From an uncultured Candidatus Saccharibacteria bacterium (GTDB lineage Bacteria; Patescibacteria; Saccharimonadia; Saccharimonadales; UBA1547): a stretch of DNA of 13,308 bases. Each line of letters begins with the position of its first letter. Position 1 is the first letter of the stretch. The notes beneath the pieces are model-generated. The model saw only the letters and a program-made list of their open reading frames with translations. It ran no database searches and had not been told where the DNA came from. A program made the position numbers and the translations under genes. The stretch is taken from assembly GCA_946480535.1 (NCBI GenBank), contig CAMLKA010000029.1, positions 1 to 13,308 of the forward strand. Direction: 5' to 3'. This document shows, piece after piece, positions 1-6,812 of the stretch.

Positions 1-603
1 GGTACGCTTCGTGCCTCGATGCCGGTATATGCCCCACTTTTTCTTCTGAAGCGACTCGTGAAATCTTCGCGACCACAACTGCGGAAAATGCTTGAGCAAG
101 CCCAGCCGCACTCGTCGTATGTAGACGGCCAGCAGATTGGCAAAAGCCATACGCTTATCGTGCGTCATGGAGGCGGCAGGGTAACGGCGACGCGCAGCAA
201 GCAGCATATTGTCGTGACACTTCCGACGGGTACAACGCTGGCAGATCCCGATGTGGTGCGTAAGGTGCGTGATGCGAGTATTGCGGCGCTTCGTCTTGAG
301 GCGAAAAGTTATCTTCCAAAGCGCTTACAGTACCTTGCCGATCAGTTAGGCTTTCGGTATAGCAAAGTGCGCTTCTCACACGCCAGTAGTCGATGGGGGA
401 GTTGCAGCAGCACCGGTACGATCAGCCTTAATATTGCACTTATGAAACTTCCGTTTGAGCTTATCGACTATGTCTTAGTACACGAACTTGCTCACACTGT
501 CGAACTCAACCACAGCGAACGCTTCTGGAAGTTAGTAGAAAAAGGCGACCCGCTCTATAAGCAACACAGGCGAACACTCAAGGAAGAAGCCCCGTCAATT
601 TAA
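1..603 (+). CDS. YgjP-like (DUF45/M48-type) zinc metallopeptidase, 5' end missing
   Basis: This is the C-terminal part of a YgjP/DUF45 zinc-dependent hydrolase, a small soluble protein related to SprT and M48 peptidases. The reading frame stays open to base 1. The residues before the first Met (base 19) read GTLRAS and continue smoothly into MPVYAP, as expected inside the N-terminal beta region of this family, so I take the true start to lie before the window. Counting from the Met at base 19, the visible motifs are RWGSCS at 125-130, then HELAH at 155-159 (two zinc ligands and the catalytic Glu), and NHSERFW from 164, whose His165 is the likely third ligand. The order WGSCS / LN / HExxH / NHS-FW is the family signature. 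The physiological substrate of YgjP proteins in CPR bacteria is not established. The stop is TAA at 601-603, and no terminator is visible before the kinase gene. Confidence 0.88.
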   Translation, partial: GTLRASMPVYAPLFLLKRLVKSSRPQLRKMLEQAQPHSSYVDGQQIGKSHTLIVRHGGGRVTATRSKQHIVVTLPTGTTLADPDVVRKVRDASIAALRLEAKSYLPKRLQYLADQLGFRYSKVRFSHASSRWGSCSSTGTISLNIALMKLPFELIDYVLVHELAHTVELNHSERFWKLVEKGDPLYKQHRRTLKEEAPSI

Positions 604-607
604 CCCA

Positions 608-636
608 TAGGCAGCACGGGCACTATGGTCTATAAT
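608..636 (+). promoter_or_regulatory. Promoter of the histidine kinase gene, near-leaderless
   Basis: A perfect TATAAT lies at 631-636. TAGGCA (4 of 6 matches to the -35 consensus) lies at 608-613, with a 17-nt spacer. Only 11 nt separate the -10 box from the ATG at 648, so transcription would start about 4-6 nt before the start codon. No Shine-Dalgarno is visible, which points to leaderless or near-leaderless translation. Confidence 0.6.
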
Positions 637-647
637 CATAAGCACTT

Positions 648-2276
648 ATGCAAGTGGGTGGTGCCGAATTTAATCATGAAGCGGCGCGTGCAGTACGCGT
701 TATTAGTGTTGCCATCACGCCAGTACTCGCGCTGTACGCCATGCTTATTCTTGCAGGTGTAATACCGAGCGATTATTCAATTAATGCACCCCTTACGATC
801 TCTATCTCCGTACTCTGGGTACTCATGAGCCTTTGGTTTTACGTGCAACCAGCTGCAAGCTTGACGCAGCAAGCGTGGCGATTAGGGCTCATTCATCTGT
901 TTGCACTCGCAATGTTTGTGTTTGTGACTGGTTTTGCGCAACCCTTTGCACCTCTCTATGTCTTACTCTTGCTTGCAAGTCAGCTCTATTTTGGAACAAA
1001 AGGGCTTGTTTTAAGCACGGCTGCGCTGCTTGGTGCTGGTGTGGTGAGTACTATCTTTCTCTACGACACGGTGCCCTATATCCTTATCAATAACGGACTC
1101 ACTATATTCGCAACAATCTTCCTTGGGTTTGCTATCCTTGGGGTTTTGCACGTTCAGGAGACAAAACGCAAGGCATTGCTGCATAGCCAGCGACGCGAGC
1201 GATTACAGTATGACCGTATCTTAACAATCATGAACAACCTGACTGACGCAGCGTTTACGACCGACGAAAAGGGCGCCATTCTTATGTATAATGCCGCTGC
1301 GCTTGACTTGCTTGATACAAACGACAGTCTTAAAAACAAGAACATCGGCGACCTCTTTAAACTTTCAACAAAAGATAACGAAGCCGCGAACCTTCTAGCG
1401 GTGCTCAAGGAAACAACACGTGCTACCAGGCGCGATGACTTAAACCATACTTATAGCGATGGTGAATCAATTCGTCTTGAGATTACCTCAGCTCCAATCC
1501 GAAGTAACTACAGCCTCACAAAGCGCCGTGATGAGCTGGGAGGCTATATTCTCATCATGCGTGATGTCACCAAGCAAAAGAGCCTCGAAGAAGAGCGAGA
1601 TGAATTTATTAGCGTAGTGAGCCATGAGCTTCGCACGCCTATTACGATCGTCGAGGGGACGCTTTCCAACCTTGAGCTAATGATGAAACAACCAAAGCAG
1701 CCTGAGCCAAAGCTGCTTTCAAGCAACATCACCACTGCTCACGACCAGGTGGTGTACCTAGCGAAAATGGTCAATGACCTCAGCACACTTTCGCGCGCTG
1801 AGCGTGGAGTCGCAGACGCTCCGGAAGAAATTGATGTCCAAGAGCTTCTTCATCTCATGCATCAACGCTATGAAAAAGAAGCTGAGGCTCGAAAACTCCA
1901 CTTGAACCTCGACTTGGGTGCAAAGCTTGGCAAGGTGAACGTGAGTCGCCTCTATCTTGAAGAGCTCCTGCAAAACTTCATTACAAACGCTATTAAATAC
2001 ACCAAAGAGGGGAGTGTCACCATTATCGCTCGCCGCACAAAAGATACCGTCACCTTCACAGTAAAGGACACCGGCATTGGTATTAGTCGTACTGATCAAA
2101 ATAAAGTCTTTAATAAGTTCTACCGTAGCGAAGACTATCGTATCCGCGAAACAAACGGTACGGGGCTTGGTTTGTATGTTTCAACGAAGCTCGCACATAA
2201 GCTTCGCACGCAAATCGAACTAAAGAGTCGCCTTAACCACGGATCTTCCTTTAGCTTTGAGCTTCCGGTCGAATAA
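648..2276 (+). CDS. Membrane sensor histidine kinase with PAS domain
   Basis: This is a complete two-component sensor kinase of 542 aa. Residues 17-168 hold about six hydrophobic segments with very short loops, so it is a membrane-embedded sensor without a large extracellular domain. A coiled linker (about 169-190) leads to a PAS domain (about 190-305), ending GYILIMRDVT. The HisKA domain carries SHELRTP with the phospho-accepting His326. The HATPase domain shows the N box (NFITNAIKYT, 443-452), the G1 box (DTGIGIS, 474-480), the F box (FNKFYR, 488-493) and the G2 box (GTGLGLY, 504-510), so all catalytic elements are intact. It is a HisKA-type (PhoR/VicK-like) kinase; the signal is unknown. 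No response regulator gene is in the window, so the kinase is an orphan here. I use the ATG at 648 because a good -10 box sits 11 nt upstream; the next in-frame Met is inside the first TM segment. Its last 26 bp overlap the convergent glycosyltransferase gene. Confidence 0.93.
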   Translation: MQVGGAEFNHEAARAVRVISVAITPVLALYAMLILAGVIPSDYSINAPLTISISVLWVLMSLWFYVQPAASLTQQAWRLGLIHLFALAMFVFVTGFAQPFAPLYVLLLLASQLYFGTKGLVLSTAALLGAGVVSTIFLYDTVPYILINNGLTIFATIFLGFAILGVLHVQETKRKALLHSQRRERLQYDRILTIMNNLTDAAFTTDEKGAILMYNAAALDLLDTNDSLKNKNIGDLFKLSTKDNEAANLLAVLKETTRATRRDDLNHTYSDGESIRLEITSAPIRSNYSLTKRRDELGGYILIMRDVTKQKSLEEERDEFISVVSHELRTPITIVEGTLSNLELMMKQPKQPEPKLLSSNITTAHDQVVYLAKMVNDLSTLSRAERGVADAPEEIDVQELLHLMHQRYEKEAEARKLHLNLDLGAKLGKVNVSRLYLEELLQNFITNAIKYTKEGSVTIIARRTKDTVTFTVKDTGIGISRTDQNKVFNKFYRSEDYRIRETNGTGLGLYVSTKLAHKLRTQIELKSRLNHGSSFSFELPVE

Positions 2277-3387
2277 CTCGACCTTTCCAAGTAACCGTAC
2301 GTCGCTTGTACTGGACAATACTGGCGATGATGAGTATAACTTCCTGAAAGACGATAAGTGGCCATAAAAGCGCTCCTATGAGCCATCCATGACGCCAAAC
2401 TTTGTGTGCGTACACACCGTATACTGCACAAAAGCTCAGGGCAACAAGCGCGGTAAGAATTGTGGCGAACGGTGAAACGAGTCCTCGTGGTGCAATAAAC
2501 ACGAGGACGACAAAGGGTATGAGCAACATAAGGACATCAAGAAGCGCGAGGATAGCCATCGCAACCTGGTTGCCGAGAAGAGGGTAGAGTAGGCGAACAC
2601 TTGTAATAAGTTGCGAGCGCCACTTCTTTTCATACGCAATGCCAAACGTTTCAGTACCAATAAGGAATTGATACTCCTTTGTTTGCGCCAGCTCAGCGGC
2701 AATCTTCGCTTCCGGCTGCACGGCATTCTTGAAGGACTTAAAACCATCGAAGCGTTTCAGAAGCACTTCTCGTCGAATAAGCCAGGCGTTGCTGGCAGTC
2801 GATGGCCAAAGGCGTCTATTGAAGATAAGCTCCCAGAAATAACGCAGCGGAGAGGCGACAACACTCGCGCGCCAGCCATCTTCACGGCGAGGTAATACCG
2901 AAACCATTGACGCTCGTTTTGAAAGCACGTAGCGAATCATATGCTCGACAGCTCGTGGGCTCAGTCGCGTATCGACATCCATAAAGAGTACATACGAGCC
3001 ACTAGCCTCTTCAAGTAACCCCTGAAGGGCGTGGTTCTTTCCAAGCCAACCACGAGGAAGCGCTTCACCTTTTACAAACCTGACCCCTTCGCTGGCAAAT
3101 GATTTAATGAGCGCCGAGGTGTCGTCACCTGAAACGTCATCAAGAACAATGATCTCGAGCTTCTGGTAGTCGGAAGCGATTACTGCTTGCAAACAGTCCA
3201 TAAGAGCATGCGCTTCGTTGCGTGCAGGGATGCACACCGTCACGCTTGGAAGGTCGGTCTCATTGGCCAGCTTTGAGGTATATGCCGGAGGGGTACTGTG
3301 CTTAAAGGCTCGAAAGAGTTGTCGTGCCATAAGAGCCACGATGCAAATAAGGACAACATTGACTATATAAAGAATAACCTCAAGCAT
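2251..3387 (-). CDS. Membrane-associated family 2 glycosyltransferase
   Basis: This is a 378 aa GT-A fold (GT2) glycosyltransferase anchored in the membrane. An N-terminal hydrophobic helix (about 3-20) precedes the catalytic domain. That domain shows PARNE (54-58), LDD (82-84), the GWLGKNHA motif (113-120) and the metal-binding DVD (137-139). An FGIAYEKKWR segment (248-257) may stand in for the Q/RxxRW acceptor motif. Three hydrophobic segments follow (about 273-299, 304-326 and 333-357), with a basic tail KRRTVTWKGR. The GW-GK-A motif and the N- and C-terminal membrane helices are typical of the GT2 group that includes the CrtQ and HpnB enzymes acting on lipid acceptors. The acceptor here cannot be read from sequence; a cell-envelope glycolipid is an inference. 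The start ATG is followed at once by the hydrophobic helix. The gene converges on the kinase gene, and no terminator separates them. Confidence 0.87.
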   Translation of the reverse strand: MLEVILYIVNVVLICIVALMARQLFRAFKHSTPPAYTSKLANETDLPSVTVCIPARNEAHALMDCLQAVIASDYQKLEIIVLDDVSGDDTSALIKSFASEGVRFVKGEALPRGWLGKNHALQGLLEEASGSYVLFMDVDTRLSPRAVEHMIRYVLSKRASMVSVLPRREDGWRASVVASPLRYFWELIFNRRLWPSTASNAWLIRREVLLKRFDGFKSFKNAVQPEAKIAAELAQTKEYQFLIGTETFGIAYEKKWRSQLITSVRLLYPLLGNQVAMAILALLDVLMLLIPFVVLVFIAPRGLVSPFATILTALVALSFCAVYGVYAHKVWRHGWLIGALLWPLIVFQEVILIIASIVQYKRRTVTWKGRVIRPEAQS

Positions 3388-3395
3388 CTTCTGGC

Positions 3396-3404
3396 ACTAT
3401 AATA
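3396..3404 (-). promoter_or_regulatory. Probable -10 region of the glycosyltransferase gene
   Basis: On the minus strand, overlapping -10-like hexamers TATTAT (3399-3404) and TATAGT (3396-3401) lie 11 and 8 nt before the ATG. No Shine-Dalgarno is visible, so this also looks near-leaderless. No convincing -35 box was found. A 7-bp direct repeat, CACTATA, occurs at 3395-3401 and 3405-3411 on the plus strand, with a 10-bp period. Confidence 0.35.
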
Positions 3405-3427
3405 CACTATATAGACAAGGAGTCATA

Positions 3428-3456
3428 TTGACGTTTTGCTAGGGGTACGCTACAAT
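3428..3456 (+). promoter_or_regulatory. secE-nusG promoter
   Basis: TTGACG (3428-3433) and TACAAT (3451-3456) are separated by exactly 17 nt, close to the sigma70 consensus. Transcription would begin near 3462-3464, giving a leader of about 40 nt before the secE GTG. A second pair, TTGACA (3461-3466) and TATTTA (3484-3489) with a 17-nt spacer, follows, but its start would fall in or after the Shine-Dalgarno, so I favour the first. Confidence 0.7.
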
Positions 3457-3503
3457 AGCCTTGACAGTCTGCAACAGCAGACTTATTTATTTGGGAGGAA
3501 AAA

Positions 3504-3839
3504 GTGGCAGAGAATAAGAAAGTCACTCGCATCACCGCTAAAGATGACGCGCCAAAGAAGGCTGAAAAGCCAGCAGCAGCGCCAAAGACTAAAGCAGTAA
3601 AAGCGCAAAAGGTTACAAAGACCGAAACGACTGAAACCACCGAAAAGAAGAATGTATTCGCTCGTATAGGCGGCTATTTCAAGGGTGCGTGGGTTGAGCT
3701 CCGCCAAGTGCGTTGGCCAAACCGTAAAGCAACATGGGCATTAACTGTTGCCGTTATCTTGTTCAGCCTCTTCTTTATGGGACTTATCGTCCTCCTCGAC
3801 ATGCTTTTTAAATGGATTTTTGAAATCATCATCGCTTAA
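3504..3839 (+). CDS. secE: Preprotein translocase subunit SecE
   Basis: SecE is the small essential subunit that clamps SecY in the Sec translocon. The protein is 111 aa. Residues 1-50 are a Lys/Ala/Thr/Glu-rich, probably disordered cytoplasmic extension. The conserved SecE amphipathic helix follows (from about 53), with ELRQVRWPNRKATW at 65-78 as the signature. A single transmembrane helix (about 79-98) and a hydrophobic end follow. It is the one-TM form, longer than typical one-TM SecE (about 60-70 aa) only because of the charged extension. The start is GTG at 3504, chosen because a strong GGGAGG (3493-3498) sits 5 nt upstream. The gene precedes nusG by 14 nt, the classical bacterial secE-nusG pair. 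Confidence 0.93.
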   Translation: MAENKKVTRITAKDDAPKKAEKPAAAPKTKAVKAQKVTKTETTETTEKKNVFARIGGYFKGAWVELRQVRWPNRKATWALTVAVILFSLFFMGLIVLLDMLFKWIFEIIIA

Positions 3840-3853
3840 GGATAAAGGAATAT

Positions 3854-4402
3854 ATGGCAAAGAATCGATACGACTCATCACGACAATGGTACGCAATCCA
3901 CACCTACAGTGGCTACGAAGAGAAAGTTGCTGAAAGCATTCGTCAGCGTATTAACGCGGTCGACATGGCTGACAAAATCTTCGACGTAATGGTACCGAAG
4001 GAAAAGCAAATTGAAATCAAGAACGGTAAGCGTAAGGTAGTTGAGAAGAAAATCTTCCAAGGCTACGCACTGGTTGAAATGAAACTCACCGACGAAACGT
4101 GGTACATCGTCCGTAACACGCCTGGCGTGACCGGTTTCGTAGGAACCAGCACACAACCAACTCCAGTTTCTGATCAAGAAATTTCAAAGATTAAGAAGCG
4201 TATGGGTGTCGAGGATCCTAAGCACCAAATCGACTTCGCAGAAGGCGAAGTGGTCAGCATTACCGACGGCCCATTCAAGGGATTCGATGGTGCCATCTCT
4301 GAAATCGACAACGTGAAGGGCAAGGTGAAGGTTATGGTTAGTATGTTTGGCCGTGACACTTCAGTCGAGCTCGACGCATTGCAAGTTAAGAAGGTGTCGT
4401 AG
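3854..4402 (+). CDS. nusG: Transcription elongation/antitermination factor NusG
   Basis: NusG binds RNA polymerase near the clamp and couples it to Rho or the ribosome. The 182 aa protein has the usual two-domain layout. The NGN domain (about 10-110) starts with WYAIHTYSGYEEKV and contains FQGYALVEM and a TPGVTGFVG segment. The C-terminal KOW domain (about 128-180) carries EGEVVSITDGPFKGFDG and ends with FGRDTSVELD. All core motifs are intact and the length is standard. A purine-rich AAAGGA (3844-3849) lies 4 nt before the ATG. The gene is co-transcribed with secE and is followed by a strong intrinsic terminator about 20 nt after the stop codon. Confidence 0.96.
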   Translation: MAKNRYDSSRQWYAIHTYSGYEEKVAESIRQRINAVDMADKIFDVMVPKEKQIEIKNGKRKVVEKKIFQGYALVEMKLTDETWYIVRNTPGVTGFVGTSTQPTPVSDQEISKIKKRMGVEDPKHQIDFAEGEVVSITDGPFKGFDGAISEIDNVKGKVKVMVSMFGRDTSVELDALQVKKVS

Positions 4403-4422
4403 TCACCAATGACGATACATAT

Positions 4423-4455
4423 GAAGGCTTTACATCGTGTAGAGCCTTCTTTTTT
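4423..4455 (+). terminator. Intrinsic terminator after nusG
   Basis: A 12-bp stem (4423-4434 with 4438-4449, one G-U pair) closes a 3-nt loop (TCG) and is followed by six T residues (4450-4455). The next gene's Shine-Dalgarno starts only 3 nt after the T tract. Confidence 0.88.
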
Positions 4456-4475
4456 ATAAGGAGGGGTTCAACAAA

Positions 4476-4886
4476 ATGCCAGAGAAAGTTCCAGAAAGTG
4501 TAGCGGTTGTATTTAGAAAGGGTAATTTCTTTCTTGTACCGCCAGAGCCGCTTGCACTTCCCTACGAAGAGCGTTTCGAGAAGGAGACATTTGAAAGTGC
4601 CGCGTATCGACTTGCGGCGGATCATGGAGTAGTACGAGCAAAAGTCGATACTGTGTTGAATGTCCCTGACTTGGATGGTGCGCCGAAGCGTGCGTATGTA
4701 TTGACTGATGCTGTTGGACAGCTTGATGGAAGTGAGTATTACCGCCACGAAGTGGAACTGATGGATCATATTACTGAGCATCGTACGCTTCGGCCCGTGG
4801 ATATTGCCCTGTTTGAACAAGCTTTAAAGTCGCATCGTCACACCCGAAGCCTCCAAGGCGCTGCAGCAATTCGTCGCGCCTCTTAG
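4476..4886 (+). CDS. Small conserved-looking protein, possible degenerate Nudix fold
   Basis: I do not recognise this 136 aa soluble protein with confidence. It opens with a beta strand, VAVVFRKGNFFLV (10-22), followed by YEERFEKETFESAAYRLAADHGV (from about 30). That helix has the spacing of a Nudix box helix but lacks the REUxEE residues, so an active pyrophosphohydrolase is unlikely. A second possible strand (AYVLTDAV) and a C-terminal helix (VDIALFEQAL) fit a small alpha/beta fold. AAGGAGG (4458-4464) lies 11 nt upstream of the ATG and supports the start. The gene sits between the nusG terminator and the rplK promoter with no clear promoter of its own, so it may depend on read-through. The Nudix link is an inference from pattern only. 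Confidence 0.6.
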   Translation: MPEKVPESVAVVFRKGNFFLVPPEPLALPYEERFEKETFESAAYRLAADHGVVRAKVDTVLNVPDLDGAPKRAYVLTDAVGQLDGSEYYRHEVELMDHITEHRTLRPVDIALFEQALKSHRHTRSLQGAAAIRRAS

Positions 4887-4891
4887 CATCA

Positions 4892-4920
4892 TGGACAATA
4901 GGGGCGTAATTTGCTATAAT
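4892..4920 (+). promoter_or_regulatory. rplK promoter with extended -10
   Basis: TGGACA (4892-4897, 5 of 6 to consensus) and a perfect TATAAT (4915-4920) are 17 nt apart. TGC directly before the -10 box makes it an extended -10. The -10 box is flanked by a perfect 5-bp inverted repeat, TTGCT (4911-4915) and AGCAA (4922-4926). Predicted transcription start is near 4927, giving a leader of about 73 nt. Confidence 0.82.
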
Positions 4921-4933
4921 AAGCAAGTTACGC

Positions 4934-4979
4934 ACTAAATATCGCGCATGCTTCAACAAACGCGATTCTAATATTTAGT
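4934..4979 (+). promoter_or_regulatory. Leader hairpin upstream of rplK, candidate ribosomal-protein autoregulatory site
   Basis: A perfect 9-bp helix forms between ACTAAATAT (4934-4942) and ATATTTAGT (4971-4979). It continues into CGCG (4943-4946) with CGCG (4961-4964), leaving a 6-nt bulge on the 3' side and a 14-nt loop. It ends just before the rplK Shine-Dalgarno AAGGA (4984-4988). No T tract follows, so it is not a terminator. In E. coli, L1 represses the L11-L1 operon through the L11 leader; an equivalent role here is only an inference. Confidence 0.5.
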
Positions 4980-4999
4980 ACAAAAGGATATTTACAACA

Positions 5000-5425
5000 A
5001 TGGCAAAGCAAGTAATTGGTAACTTGAAGCTCCGTATCCCTGCTGGTCGTGCGACCGCTGGTCCTCCAGTTGGTTCAACACTCGGTCAATGGGGTCTTAA
5101 CATGATGGACTTCATTAACCCATTCAACGACGCAACTAAGGAACTCAACGGTAAGGACGTTATCGTACACATTCAAGTGTTCGAAGACCGTACCTTCGCC
5201 TGGAAGTCACTTGGTCAACCAGTTGACGACCTTATCCGTGAAAAGATTGGCATCCAAAAGGGAAGCGCCAAGCCTCACTCTGACAAGGTTGGTAAGATCA
5301 CTCGTGCTCAGCTCGAAGAAATCGCTGAACTTAAGAAAGATCAACTCAACGCCATCGACCTCGAAGGTGCAGTAAAGGTTATCGCCGGAACCGCACGTTC
5401 AATGGGTGTCGAAGTTACTGAATAG
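5000..5425 (+). CDS. rplK: 50S ribosomal protein L11
   Basis: L11 forms the GTPase-associated centre with 23S rRNA. The 141 aa length is standard. The N-terminal domain carries the proline-rich segment AGPPVGSTLGQWGLNMMDF (about 20-38), which differs from the usual PAPPVGPALGQ-G-NIM at several positions. The linker reads FAWKSLGQPVDDLIREK in place of the usual TPP-containing form. The C-terminal RNA-binding domain is well conserved: GIQKGSAKPHSDKVGKITRAQ and the signature IAGTARSMGV near the end. Such divergence is plausible for a CPR ribosome. AAGGA lies 11 nt before the ATG. Unlike most bacteria, rplA does not follow: a terminator and the minus-strand island come next, and a probable rplA starts at 13121. 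Confidence 0.96.
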   Translation: MAKQVIGNLKLRIPAGRATAGPPVGSTLGQWGLNMMDFINPFNDATKELNGKDVIVHIQVFEDRTFAWKSLGQPVDDLIREKIGIQKGSAKPHSDKVGKITRAQLEEIAELKKDQLNAIDLEGAVKVIAGTARSMGVEVTE

Positions 5426-5434
5426 TAATGGCAC

Positions 5435-5469
5435 AAAAAAGAAGCCTCTCGGGGCTTCTTTTATTTTGG
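5435..5469. terminator. Bidirectional intrinsic terminator between rplK and the minus-strand island
   Basis: GAAGCC (5441-5446) pairs with GGCTTC (5453-5458). On the plus strand the stem is followed by TTTTATTTT, ending rplK. On the minus strand the stem is followed by six T (5440-5435), ending the island's last transcript. The stop codon of the minus-strand gene (5461-5463) lies inside the T-rich side, so the two convergent units share one compact element. Confidence 0.85.
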
Positions 5470-5631
5470 GTAAAGCTGCCCGAATTCTATAATTGGCGCA
5501 GATTCAATCACTTCGACTTCGGGCATGAGCGCTTCTTGATATGCGACAGTCGAGAATTCGGTAACCATTGCTGAAGCATCGAGGCCCGAAGGAACCGAAA
5601 GGGGGAGTTGTGCTGCGCCTAAATCAGCCAT
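5461..5631 (-). CDS. Small cassette partner protein C (MAD...GQLYP family)
   Basis: A 56 aa ORF starts with ATG only 2 nt after the stop of large protein C and ends with TAA inside the shared terminator. It begins MADLG and ends IIEFGQLYPK, with GQLYP at residues 51-55. The same start and end pattern is seen in three other small ORFs, each directly downstream of a paralogous large protein. Four conserved occurrences with the same gene order argue strongly that this is a real gene despite its size. It is acidic in the middle (PEVEVIE) and has no signal peptide or membrane segment. This copy is the most divergent of the three short ones, since it lacks the SPxxYG and DEP motifs of B and D. Function is unknown; a partner, chaperone or tip of the large protein is an inference. 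Confidence 0.78.
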   Translation of the reverse strand: MADLGAAQLPLSVPSGLDASAMVTEFSTVAYQEALMPEVEVIESAPIIEFGQLYPK

Positions 5632-5633
5632 AT

Positions 5634-6626
5634 CTATATCGCCCTAAATGCTAAACAAGTAAGATATGTCGCATGACTTGAGGTTAACACCCACGTATCT
5701 CCATCAATTGTTACAGTATCACCACGCGTAACGGTACTCGCACTAAGGAAAGATAGGGCGTCTTTTGCCCTTCCCACATTCACTGCCGCTATGGAGTTGT
5801 TTGCATACACGGTGCCCGCCGTAAAAGTACCAGTACTAGGATTCATGAGGACATATACATATTTTCCTCTAGGCGGAATAGTACCTAGGAATGGGCTAGC
5901 GTCGGCAGCGCCCAAGACACCATACCCTCCTTCAGGGTGGTGAGGGAAGAAATGCCCTGTCCAGAATGTCGCAATCCTGTTCCAGCGGCTAAACGTTGTT
6001 GCTCGAGGCGCCCTGGTAACGGCAGCATAGCCGTCCGTCGTACCCGTTGTGCTTGTGAGATATGAATCAAGGCTTCCAACGATAAGGGGATAGAGAGCGG
6101 CGCCGGCATTAGTGCTGTAGGCAGTATTTGGCTCCCAGAAACCACAATAAACTAGTCTACTTGGCGCTAAAGAACTCATCGCTATGACACGGTTTTGTGT
6201 AATTGACATCCAATAACCTACTGATGCGGTCGATAGAGTTATTTGATTAATTGTTCCTGTTGCCGCCATCCAGTTTGTTTCAAGTGCAGAGCCAGTTGCG
6301 CCGTACTTGGAGAAGTAGGTACCTTCAATGGTCGTTGTTGTATCAAAAATAGGACCTCGTGTACCGATGTCAGTGACTGCATTGAAATCTTCGAATGGTG
6401 AAAGCCAAATAGAACCGGCCCCTGTTGTCGTGTAGGTTACATCGAGATACCAGTCGAGACCCGCCTGGTTATTCGCCGCATTTGACTTCCAGATTTTGTG
6501 TGTTCGAGTAGAGATAACTACCGTATCGACGAGCGTAAACCCGGCACTTGCGAACGCAGGATCCATAAGAGCATAAAGGTCTGCTGCTGGGTTTGCGCTG
6601 GTGATGTTTCCGGATATATACGTCAT
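5634..6626 (-). CDS. Large cassette protein C, fibre-like family of unknown function
   Basis: This 330 aa protein is one of four paralogs in the window. It begins [20 protein letters not shown]. Motifs shared at the same positions as its relatives are DTVVISTRTHKIW (34-46), LDWYLDV (57-63), TTTGAGSIW (66-74) and PFEDF (77-81). Further on come SKYGATGSALETNW (106-119), GYWMSITQNRV (137-147), EGGYGVLG (232-239), PPRGK (251-255) and VTRGDTVTIDGDTWVL (299-314). It is rich in Thr, Ser, Gly, Ala and aromatic residues with few charges, as in beta-rich fibre or tail proteins. There is no signal peptide or transmembrane helix. The region between about 165 and 290 is the most different from the paralogs. 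The gene starts 10 nt after small gene B and ends 2 nt before small gene C, so translation is probably coupled. Phage-tail or adhesin-like function is inferred from style and context only. Confidence 0.85.
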   Translation of the reverse strand: MTYISGNITSANPAADLYALMDPAFASAGFTLVDTVVISTRTHKIWKSNAANNQAGLDWYLDVTYTTTGAGSIWLSPFEDFNAVTDIGTRGPIFDTTTTIEGTYFSKYGATGSALETNWMAATGTINQITLSTASVGYWMSITQNRVIAMSSLAPSRLVYCGFWEPNTAYSTNAGAALYPLIVGSLDSYLTSTTGTTDGYAAVTRAPRATTFSRWNRIATFWTGHFFPHHPEGGYGVLGAADASPFLGTIPPRGKYVYVLMNPSTGTFTAGTVYANNSIAAVNVGRAKDALSFLSASTVTRGDTVTIDGDTWVLTSSHATYLTCLAFRAI

Positions 6627-6636
6627 ATAATATCTA

Positions 6637-6810
6637 TTACCGTGGGTAAATTTGTCCTATGGTTGGTATCTCCGCATCAAGGGAGAATTCTAGTGGGTTT
6701 GGCTCATCGACCGTTCCGTATGCTACAGGCGACTGTGCGGCCGCGTAGGTATCAATCAAAAAGCCTACAGGAAAAGCAACGGGTGACAGGACTGTACTAA
6801 AATCCGCCAT
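6637..6810 (-). CDS. Small cassette partner protein B (MAD...GQIYP family)
   Basis: A 57 aa ORF starts with ATG 2 nt after the stop of large protein B. It begins MADFS and ends IPTIGQIYPR, with GQIYP at 52-56. It aligns well with small protein D over its second half: (I/S)DTY or DSY near 20, SPVAYG or SPMQYG near 28-33, DEP at 35-37, and then IGQ(I/L)YP at the end. The ribosome-binding sequence AAGGCGG lies in the last codons of the upstream large gene, which encode its conserved C-terminus AFKAV. No hydrophobic segment long enough for a membrane helix is present. Function is unknown. Confidence 0.8.
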   Translation of the reverse strand: MADFSTVLSPVAFPVGFLIDTYAAAQSPVAYGTVDEPNPLEFSLDAEIPTIGQIYPR

Positions 6811-6812
6811 AA

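Noticed and set aside
19..21. ATG at 19 as the start of the metallopeptidase
   Set aside because: The frame is open to base 1, and the upstream residues (GTLRAS) read as part of the conserved N-terminal region, so the gene is cut by the window edge.
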